DNA from: Desulfurococcales archaeon
GTDB taxonomy: Archaea; Thermoproteota; Thermoprotei_A; Sulfolobales; WAQK01
DNA: 64,000 bases
Direction: 5' to 3'
Assembly: GCA_027083135.1 (NCBI GenBank)
Contig: JALWQH010000020.1
Coordinates: 1 to 64,000, forward strand
Shown: positions 17,389-23,971 of the stretch, piece after piece
How the letters are laid out: every line of letters begins with the position of its first letter
Numbering within the stretch: the first letter of the stretch is position 1
The notes under the pieces: model-generated
Databases searched by the model: none
The model's input: the letters and a program-made list of their open reading frames with translations, nothing else
Told to the model about the DNA's origin: nothing
Position numbers and translations under genes: made by a program

Positions 17389-18263
17389 GCTATCACCTCT
17401 AGCAGCCTGGATGCAAGGCTTCTGAAAACAGAGGCTTCAGGCGACTGGGGCCTGTACTCGACTATAGGTCTCCCCGACACATAGGATTCGACTATCAGCC
17501 TTGAGTAGGGGATCCTTCCAGCTATCTCAGCGTTATGCCTTCCCGCCTCCTCGGCTATCTTGTCCTCGGAGCCTATGCCTGTCCTGTTTACTACGACCCA
17601 GGCCTCTATTCCAAGCATGTCGAGCAGCTCTAGGATGAGTGAGAGGTCATGTAGCCCTAGAGGCGTAGGCTCTGTTACAACTATTGCCAGCTTGCTTCCC
17701 TCCAAGGCTATTGCAACACTGCTACCCGTGCCTGCAGAAGTATCTATGAGCAACATGTCTCCAGGCTCCTCCTCAGCCCTACGTTTCGCGGCTATTACTG
17801 CTGGAGGAGTATGCTCCTCTCCCTCCCTCAACATTCCTGTAACCAGGGTGAATTTAGATGAACCTGTGCTTATCGGCGTAGCATAAGTATATCCTATGAT
17901 TCTCCTCCCCTCAACTATGGCGTCGTAGGGGCATGCATAGTAGCATGCCCTGCATCCGCTGCACAGTCTCGGCAGGACGAATGGCAGCCCCTCCCTGGTC
18001 ACTATTATTGCCCCTGTATCGCACACCCTGGCGCATACGCCGCACTTGGTGCATTTCCCGTAGCTTATGAATGGGAGCATTGTCTCTATTGGTTTTTTAT
18101 TAGCCAGCTCTGCTTTAAACAGCACGTGGTCGTTGGGGCATTCCACATCAAGATCTGCTAGGACAAGGTTTCTCTCTAATGCCAGTATTACGGCCAGGTT
18201 GACTGCAACAGTGCTCTTACCTGTCCCTCCCTTACCTCCAGTTACAGCTATCCTAGTCTTCAA
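17385..18263 (-). CDS. MinD-superfamily P-loop ATPase with ferredoxin insert (first copy)
   Basis: A 292-residue paralogue of the next gene. Deviant Walker A GGKGGTGKSTVAV lies at residues 9-21, DMLLIDTSAGTGSS is Walker B, and two [4Fe-4S] motifs CTKCGVCARVC and CSGCRACYYAC sit at about residues 72-115. All eight cysteines are present. It follows directly on the stop of the Panacea-like gene with no spacer, and overlaps the second ATPase by 4 bp. Retention of two complete copies in tandem is the usual arrangement for this family, in line with a heteromeric complex. The target is unknown. Confidence 0.88.
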   Translation of the reverse strand: MKTRIAVTGGKGGTGKSTVAVNLAVILALERNLVLADLDVECPNDHVLFKAELANKKPIETMLPFISYGKCTKCGVCARVCDTGAIIVTREGLPFVLPRLCSGCRACYYACPYDAIVEGRRIIGYTYATPISTGSSKFTLVTGMLREGEEHTPPAVIAAKRRAEEEPGDMLLIDTSAGTGSSVAIALEGSKLAIVVTEPTPLGLHDLSLILELLDMLGIEAWVVVNRTGIGSEDKIAEEAGRHNAEIAGRIPYSRLIVESYVSGRPIVEYRPQSPEASVFRSLASRLLEVIA

Positions 18264-18656
18264 TTAGAAGCCACCTCTAGCCAGCAGCTCCCTATACCTC
18301 TTATCCCTCACAATAAGCTTGTTAAGTTCAGAGTCATTTAGGCCGGATACTTCCTGGATAATACTATCAACCATGCTTTCAACCTTCTCTCCTAGTGAGG
18401 GCGGCTGGCAAATGTATTCTACGCACTTCTTCTCCTCAGAAGTTCTGAAGCATTCATCCTCCTCCAAGGCCTCTTTGAAACCTGGAATATAGAATCCCGC
18501 CTCGAAGCCATCGATCCTGAAGCTAGCTAGAGGCCTGCCTAGCTTTTCCAAGGCCTTCCAGTTCGCTAAGACTAGTATCCGGCTTATTCTGAAGGGGTGG
18601 AGGCATCCAGCCTTACTCACAATATATCCCACCAGCTTCACCATGTCCCCGCTCAT
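18264..18656 (-). CDS. Panacea (DUF4065)-like small protein
   Basis: A 130-residue soluble protein. The N-terminal part, LHPFRISRILVLANWKALEKLGRPLA followed by an aromatic/Gly segment ending FYIPGF, resembles the Panacea/SocA-like domain found in antitoxins and in crenarchaeal proteins of unknown role. Four cysteines occur (residues about 18, 78, 87, 92), the latter three clustered as CFRTSEEKKCVEYIC, which could bind a metal, though this is not a known motif. It is the first gene of the MinD-ferredoxin operon. The family assignment is by pattern only; a regulator or an assembly factor are both possible. Confidence 0.5.
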   Translation of the reverse strand: MSGDMVKLVGYIVSKAGCLHPFRISRILVLANWKALEKLGRPLASFRIDGFEAGFYIPGFKEALEEDECFRTSEEKKCVEYICQPPSLGEKVESMVDSIIQEVSGLNDSELNKLIVRDKRYRELLARGGF

Positions 18657-18867
18657 TGCAGTATACCCGGATAATGGCTAGGCATATGGGCTTAAAATTC
18701 TTTAACCAATGTTAAAGATGACGTTGCTCCTTGCTTCTTCATTTATCCTAAATGCCTGAAGGGGAACCCGCTTCCTCTAACCATACCACTTTATGTTTTT
18801 GCTTCATTGTGATGCGGCTTCATTGGTTCCAGCCTCGCCTATAAAGATGTTCAAATTTCTATGGGTT

Positions 18868-18962
18868 CATGGGCCTAGGAGCCCAGCGGCACCTGGGGCC
18901 CCGCATCCACGCCTAGCCGGGGACTCGGAGCAATGCTTCCATCACCTAGGCGGGTCTGGGTA
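18868..18962. ncRNA. GC-rich island, candidate structured RNA or element remnant
   Basis: About 95 bp of clearly higher GC than the flanks. GCCTAGG at 18873-18879 can pair with CCTAGGC at 18945-18951, enclosing CCCCG/CGGGG (18899-18903 with 18918-18922) and GGAGC/GCTTCC (18927-18940). A TATA-like box sits about 28 bp upstream on the plus strand (18840-18846), and another on the minus strand (18982-18988), so the strand is open. On the minus strand it ends in CCCATGAACCC, resembling the 3' ends of some archaeal tnpB genes, where guide RNAs lie; no RuvC motif precedes it. It matches no tRNA, 5S, SRP or RNase P pattern known to me. Confidence 0.3.
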
Positions 18963-19059
18963 ACATTGGGGCCGATAACGCATATAAACCATCTTGAGCC
19001 GCAGAACACGAGTCGATATAGAAAACTGTAATCTAATGTTTCTGCCTCCACACCCCTAG

Positions 19060-19096
19060 TTTATAAGGCATCTATACATATGCTGTCTTAAGACAG
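19060..19096 (+). promoter_or_regulatory. TATA box and 14-bp palindrome before solute-binding gene
   Basis: TTTATAAG at 19060-19067 is a good archaeal TATA box. The perfect palindrome CTGTCTTAAGACAG at 19083-19096 lies where transcription would begin, about 30 bp before the GTG start at 19126. The position suits a repressor site; it could alternatively form a short hairpin in the leader. Confidence 0.45.
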
Positions 19097-19125
19097 GGGG
19101 TTGAACCTTAGCTAAGATAAGAATA

Positions 19126-19866
19126 GTGCTGCTAGCAGTGATCCTGGTCATGGTGGTTGCAGGCCTGCTGATAGCCTTTATGCTGCAAAAGGGGCTTGAA
19201 GGAAGGACACTAGTGGTAGGTGTTTCCCCGGACTTTCCGCCCTTGGAGTACTGGGATAACGGTACGCTTAAGGGTGTGAGCATTGACCTCATACAATACG
19301 CTGCTCATCAGTCAGGCTATACTCATATACGCTATGTCTCCATACCTTACAGGGAATTATTGGATGCTGTGAACAACGGCTCCGTGGATGTTGCAGTAGG
19401 CGTGCTTTTCACAGCCAATGCTGCCTCTAAGGCTCTGCTTACATCACCCTACTATAATATAACCATAATTATATTAAGCGTATCTAGCCAGAGACCCCAA
19501 AGCATAGGTGATCTCGAAGACCTGAGAGTAGGAGTGCCTATAGACGATGCTCTAACATTAAACCTACTACGCTCTGCTAATAGAAGGCTGGGACTAAATA
19601 TAACCATAATCCCATTAAACCTGACATCACATAGACCGCAAGCAGAGCATATAGACGCAATAGTTACATCACATCAGCCGGAAAAATGCAGCAGCACCTG
19701 TGTGAAGATAACTCTAAGCTACAGCTTCGCGGTTAGGAGGGGGAATACAGAACTTCTCTCCAAGCTTAACTCGTCCCTATGCCAGGCTTATAGAAACGGG
19801 ATCCTGGAGGAAATAGAGTCTAAGTATGACGCTCTTAACATCAGGCTTTCCAAGGAGCCTAGGTGA
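19126..19866 (+). CDS. Extracellular solute-binding protein, family 3-like (orphan)
   Basis: A 246-residue protein: an N-terminal hydrophobic anchor (about 2-22) followed by a periplasmic-binding-type domain with the family 3 opening VVGVSPDFPPLEYWDNGTLKGVSIDLI and VDVAVGVLFTANAASKALL. Family members bind amino acids or similar polar ligands outside the cell. No lipobox cysteine follows the anchor, so it is probably membrane-tethered by the uncleaved helix. There are no permease or ATPase genes beside it, so it works with a transporter encoded elsewhere or as a sensor. GTG at 19126 is the only sensible start; a stop lies eight codons upstream. Confidence 0.78.
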   Translation: MLLAVILVMVVAGLLIAFMLQKGLEGRTLVVGVSPDFPPLEYWDNGTLKGVSIDLIQYAAHQSGYTHIRYVSIPYRELLDAVNNGSVDVAVGVLFTANAASKALLTSPYYNITIIILSVSSQRPQSIGDLEDLRVGVPIDDALTLNLLRSANRRLGLNITIIPLNLTSHRPQAEHIDAIVTSHQPEKCSSTCVKITLSYSFAVRRGNTELLSKLNSSLCQAYRNGILEEIESKYDALNIRLSKEPR

Positions 19867-19924
19867 AAGAATTCTATGTAAATAATATTAGACTTGACAT
19901 ACAATGTATTCACTGGTGACTATA

Positions 19925-20425
19925 ATGTCTGAAAAGGAGGAGAGAAGGGTCGTCACGATAAGGAATATTGATGAGGAACTTTACAATAAGGCTATGAGCC
20001 TTGCACGAAGCCTGGGAAAAACTGCAGGGGAGATCGTTAATGATGCTCTACGCCTATTAGTCTCAAGCCTTGAGGCAGGAGCCGCTACAGCTGAGATCAT
20101 AGGCAGAAGCGTGGGTGAGAGAGTTGAGGAGGCTAGGCAGAAGCTGCTAAGCATAATTAGTGTAGGAGATCTAGATGAACTCATCGTGACGAACAAGGAC
20201 CTCAAGGAGATCGATAAAAAGATAATGTTTAGAAACATAGGCAGACTCGTATTCGGAGAGGATATTGATCCAAGAGTGTTCGATGAGAAGGTTGCAGGCA
20301 TAGTTTATTGTGATGCTCTCGTGATTCCTGAAAACCTGCCTAAACTTAAGGTTCTAAGTAAGGCTAGGTTCATCAAGAAAATTGAAATAAGAATGGGTGG
20401 CAGGGAGGAGGCTCAGACAGGCTAG
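19925..20425 (+). CDS. Hypothetical protein with ribbon-helix-helix-like N-terminus
   Basis: A 166-residue soluble protein. The first 45 residues (RRVVTIRNIDEELYNKAMS, then TAGEIVNDALRLLVSSL) match the beta-alpha-alpha pattern of ribbon-helix-helix DNA-binding proteins. The remainder is charged and unrecognised; it may sense a signal or bind a partner. ATG 19925, preceded by GGTGA, is preferred to the upstream in-frame ATG at 19904. It lies between the orphan solute-binding gene (same strand, 58-bp gap) and the convergent icd gene, so it might regulate the former. Confidence 0.55.
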   Translation: MSEKEERRVVTIRNIDEELYNKAMSLARSLGKTAGEIVNDALRLLVSSLEAGAATAEIIGRSVGERVEEARQKLLSIISVGDLDELIVTNKDLKEIDKKIMFRNIGRLVFGEDIDPRVFDEKVAGIVYCDALVIPENLPKLKVLSKARFIKKIEIRMGGREEAQTG

Positions 20426-20671
20426 TATCCCCTCTCCTATGATACTTTTTGGTTTTATGAGCGGGACTGGCCTTTTAGCGCAGGAACATTGGCTTAGCCC
20501 TAACTGCATGAAGCCCTGTCGAGCCCAAACGCCACGAGGCTCCAATCTGAGGCATATTCCTCGCTGCAAAGCAGGTCATCGGCTCCATAAATAATCCCTA
20601 CTGAAAACATTTAAAGCATCAATGAGATTGAAGCAACCTGCCTAACAAATAATGGGAGATTGGTGTATTGC

Positions 20672-21931
20672 TTACATCTCCTTAATATACTCTATTAACG
20701 CTTCTCCATACTCCTTTGTTCCCAGCGGCTCTACTCCAGGCATATGGCGTGCCAGATCGTAGGTGACCTTCTTGTCGGCTATTGCTCTCCTTATAGCCTC
20801 TTTTATCAGGCTTACAGGCTCCTCCCAGCCCATGTGTTCTAGGAGGAGGCAGCCGCTCAGAATCTCTGCGGAGGGGTTCACTTTGTTTTTACCAGCATAC
20901 TTGGGGGCTGTTCCATGTACGGGTTCGGCTACAGCCATGTAGTCTCCTGCATTCATGCCTGCAGCCATGCCTATGCCTCCTACCAGGGCATTAGCCTCAT
21001 CGCTTATGTAGTCTCCATTAATGTTTGGAGCAACTATTATGTCGTAGTCCCATGGCCTCGTAATTATCTGCTGCAACATGTTGTCAGCTATCCTATCGTT
21101 CACGAGTATCTTTCCCTCAGGCATTTCCCCATTATATTTCGAGTAGAGCTCCTCCTCTGTGACAATATGGTCTCGGAACTCCTCGAGGGCTAGCTCGTAT
21201 GCCCATTCCCTGAATGCTCCCTCAGTATACTTCATTATGTTGCCCTTATGCATTATTGTGACAACCCTTCTCTTCTTTCTGACAGCGTATTGGAGGGCTT
21301 TCCTCATTAAACGCTGGGTGGCGAACTTTGTGATAGGCTTTATACCTATTCCTGCATCCTCCCTCAGCTCTACTCCCAGCTCCTTCTTCAGGAACTCTCT
21401 GAGCTTCGCGGCTTCAGGGCTGCCTGCAGGCCACTCTATTCCAGCGTAGAGGTCCTCGGTATTCTCCCTGAATATAATGAAGTCAACCTTATCCGCGTAG
21501 CGGTGGGGTGCTGGCTGCCCAAAATACTGGACAGGCCTGATATTAGCATATAGGTCTAATGCTTTCCTTATGGCAACATTGAGGCTCCTATACCCTCCCC
21601 CCACTGGTGTTGTTAGAGGCCCCTTGATGGCAACCTTAGTGTACTTTATGGCTTCTAAAGTATCTCTGGGTAGGAGCTCACCGTAGATCTCCTGGGCTTT
21701 GTGCCCAGCGTATATCTCCCACCAAACTATCCTTCTCCTCCCTCCATACGCCTTCTCAATAGCGGCGTCTAGGACTCGGCGGGCCACTGTGACTATCTCT
21801 GGGCCGATGCCGTCTCCCTCTATGTAGGCTACTATAGGATTATCTGGGACAACTAGCTTGCCGTCAACTATTCTTACAAGCTCACCCTCCTCTGGAGGTT
21901 TAATCTTCTTAAACTGATACTCGCTCACCAC
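20672..21931 (-). CDS. icd: Isocitrate dehydrogenase (NADP-type)
   Basis: A 419-residue enzyme that oxidatively decarboxylates isocitrate to 2-oxoglutarate in the citric acid cycle. Landmarks: IAYIEGDGIGPEI-like start (YIEGDGIGPEIV, about residue 38), the substrate loop GGGYRSLNVAIRKALDLYANIRP, IIFRENTEDLYAGIEW, the metal-binding NINGDYISDEANALVGGIGM and the coenzyme segment VHGTAPKYAGKNKVNPSA. The length is that of the homodimeric bacterial/archaeal type. Coenzyme preference is inferred from the family. It is a single gene, with the peptide ABC operon ending 95 bp upstream on the same strand. Confidence 0.95.
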   Translation of the reverse strand: MVSEYQFKKIKPPEEGELVRIVDGKLVVPDNPIVAYIEGDGIGPEIVTVARRVLDAAIEKAYGGRRRIVWWEIYAGHKAQEIYGELLPRDTLEAIKYTKVAIKGPLTTPVGGGYRSLNVAIRKALDLYANIRPVQYFGQPAPHRYADKVDFIIFRENTEDLYAGIEWPAGSPEAAKLREFLKKELGVELREDAGIGIKPITKFATQRLMRKALQYAVRKKRRVVTIMHKGNIMKYTEGAFREWAYELALEEFRDHIVTEEELYSKYNGEMPEGKILVNDRIADNMLQQIITRPWDYDIIVAPNINGDYISDEANALVGGIGMAAGMNAGDYMAVAEPVHGTAPKYAGKNKVNPSAEILSGCLLLEHMGWEEPVSLIKEAIRRAIADKKVTYDLARHMPGVEPLGTKEYGEALIEYIKEM

Positions 21932-22026
21932 GGATCACCCGTCTCTCTTCTTCTGGCGCGTCATTAGAATAATCTTCCTAAAAAATAAAGCCCTAATAAA
22001 ATGCCCTGATAAGACTAGAAGCATTA

Positions 22027-22911
22027 CTAGTGTCTGAGCCTAGGATTCACTATTTCATCCAGGGCGTATCCTATGAACACGAATGACAGTACTAGTAGAA
22101 GTATGCCTACACCTGGCGGTACAACATACCACCAATAACCAGCAGCTAAGGCGCCGTTATCGTAGGCGTAGTGGAGGAGCATCCCCCAACTCGTGTGATG
22201 CGGATCCCCTAGTCCTAGGAAGCTGAGCGCAGCCTCAGCCAGTATTGCCCCTGAGATCTGGAGGATCATGTTAGCGAAGAGCAGTGGTGTGACGTTGGGG
22301 AATATGTGTTTGAACATGAGTCTACCGCTGCCTGCCCCCACGGATCTCGCTGCCTCCACGTATGGGAGCTCCTTGACTACAAGGACCTGGCTTCTAATGA
22401 TCCTGGCTATAGGTGCCCAGCTGACAATGGCTATCACCATTATGATGTTGGTGAAGCTGGGTCCAAGTATTGCTGCGAAGATTATCATCAGCACTATTGC
22501 AGGTATGGCTAGGAAGGCCTCTGTAACTCTCATTAAGAGATCGTCCACCCATCCTCCCATATAGCCTGAGATGAGGCCTACTAGGCCTCCAATAAAGGTG
22601 CTGAGCAGAGCCGCGGTTATACCTATGATTAGGCTTACCCTTGACCCATATATGAATAGGCTGAAGAGATCCCTTCCCATCTCATCCGCTCCTAGGAGGT
22701 GCTGGCGGCTTGGAGGGCTGAACGGTGGCGCAACATTGGTTTGCCACTGCCCATATGGTGCTATGTAGTCTGCTGCAACCGCCAGGAACACGAAGAAGAG
22801 AAGTATTACCAGGCCTACCATGCCGAACTTATTCCTCCTGTAAAGTGACCAGAAGTCTGCTGCCTTCCTCTTCATCTCCGACAGGTATTCTTCAATTATT
22901 GCTGCCACCAC
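22027..22911 (-). CDS. Peptide ABC transporter permease, DppC/OppC-like
   Basis: A 294-residue permease with six hydrophobic segments. The N-terminal OppC-type sequence FWSLYRRNKFGMVGLVIL and the ATPase-docking EAA loop (PYVEAARSVGAGSGRLMFKHIFPN, about residues 183-206) are clear, followed by EAALSFLGLGDPHHTSWGMLL typical of DppC. It forms the membrane channel with DppB. It starts 10 bp after the dppB stop. No DppD or DppF ATPase gene follows; isocitrate dehydrogenase is next. Confidence 0.93.
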   Translation of the reverse strand: MVAAIIEEYLSEMKRKAADFWSLYRRNKFGMVGLVILLFFVFLAVAADYIAPYGQWQTNVAPPFSPPSRQHLLGADEMGRDLFSLFIYGSRVSLIIGITAALLSTFIGGLVGLISGYMGGWVDDLLMRVTEAFLAIPAIVLMIIFAAILGPSFTNIIMVIAIVSWAPIARIIRSQVLVVKELPYVEAARSVGAGSGRLMFKHIFPNVTPLLFANMILQISGAILAEAALSFLGLGDPHHTSWGMLLHYAYDNGALAAGYWWYVVPPGVGILLLVLSFVFIGYALDEIVNPRLRH

Positions 22912-22921
22912 TGATCACCCC

Positions 22922-23899
22922 TTACTTGTATCTTACCCTAGGGTCAAGCAGCGCGTAGATTATGTCGGCCGCATAGTTGGCTACGAGGAATGAAACCATT
23001 ATCAATGCGAATAATCCTTGAAGCACCGGGTAATCCCTAGTGTCCACGGCCTCGTATAGTAGGCTTCCAAGCCCATCCAGGCTGAACACCGTCTCCGTTA
23101 ATACTGCCCCCGTGAATATGCCTGCCAGCTCTAACGCTATTATGGTTGTAAGGGGCAGCATAGCGTTTCTCAGAGCATGCTTATATAGCACTATTTTCTC
23201 AGGCAGCCCCTTAGCTCTAACCGCGCTTATATAATCCTCCGTAAGGATATCTATCAGGGTGTTGCGGACTATTAGGAAATTGTAGCCTATCTGGATCAAG
23301 ACCAGTGATATTAATGGGAGGGTTAGATGTCTAAGATAGTCTGCCGCGTAGCTCCACCATGATGAGTAATGCATGCCTGCGCTCACAGTTCCTCCAAGCG
23401 GGAATATATTATAGTGGACGCTGAACACTATGAGCAGGAGCATTCCAAGCCAGAATACAGGCATAGAGTAGAATGTCAGGGATACCGTTATCAGCGATAC
23501 GTCGAGCTTCGAGCCTCTCCTTTGAGCCGCTATCACTCCTAGAAGCACTCCTAGAAGTATGGCTATTACCACGGAGGATCCAACTAGTATCAACGTGTTC
23601 CACAACCGGTATCCCAGAATCATTCTTATAACGGGTTGACCAGTGTGAAACGAGTATCCGAACTGCCCCTTGAAGAAATTCTTGATGAAGTAGAGGAACT
23701 GGACCTCAAGAGGCTTGTCGAGGCCCAGCTGCTTTCTTAGCATCTGCCTTGTCTGGGGCGGGATCTTGGGGTTCAATATTAATATAGCGGTAGGGTCGCC
23801 TGGCATCACTCTAAACAGGAAGAAGCCGATGAGCATCAGTACGAAGAACGTAACTATGGTTTCTGCTCCTCTCCTAATGGCATACTCCTTTAACCCCAC
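22922..23899 (-). CDS. Peptide ABC transporter permease, DppB/OppB-like
   Basis: A 325-residue permease with six hydrophobic segments. OppB-type features: RVMPGDPTAILI and LRKQLGLDKPLEVQFLYFIKNFFKGQFGYS near the N-terminus, and the cytoplasmic EAA loop DYISAVRAKGLPEKIVLYKHALRNA (about residues 217-241). It pairs with the DppC-like subunit encoded immediately downstream. The binding-protein gene ends 72 bp upstream. The substrate (oligopeptide, sugar or other) cannot be read from the sequence, since this family in archaea also transports oligosaccharides. Confidence 0.93.
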   Translation of the reverse strand: MGLKEYAIRRGAETIVTFFVLMLIGFFLFRVMPGDPTAILILNPKIPPQTRQMLRKQLGLDKPLEVQFLYFIKNFFKGQFGYSFHTGQPVIRMILGYRLWNTLILVGSSVVIAILLGVLLGVIAAQRRGSKLDVSLITVSLTFYSMPVFWLGMLLLIVFSVHYNIFPLGGTVSAGMHYSSWWSYAADYLRHLTLPLISLVLIQIGYNFLIVRNTLIDILTEDYISAVRAKGLPEKIVLYKHALRNAMLPLTTIIALELAGIFTGAVLTETVFSLDGLGSLLYEAVDTRDYPVLQGLFALIMVSFLVANYAADIIYALLDPRVRYK

Positions 23900-23971
23900 C
23901 TATCCCCACCGAGCCGGGCACTGATCAGGAGAAAAAGAGATGTGTGCTTTTATGTCTTACCTACATTCGTG

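Larger units (their letters stand above)
18657..19125. other. 469-bp gene-free region
   Basis: No convincing protein gene. It contains a direct repeat GCTTCATTG at 18801-18809 and 18817-18825, a TATA-like TATAAAG at 18840-18846, a GC-rich island at 18868-18962 (separate entry), a second TATA-like element at 18982-18988, and a promoter plus palindrome for the downstream solute-binding protein (19060-19096). Confidence 0.6.

Noticed and set aside
18793-18963. 56-codon open frame on the plus strand
   Set aside because: It runs through the GC-rich island, its translation has no family pattern and an unusual Pro/Gly/His mix; a structured RNA or element remnant explains the open frame better.
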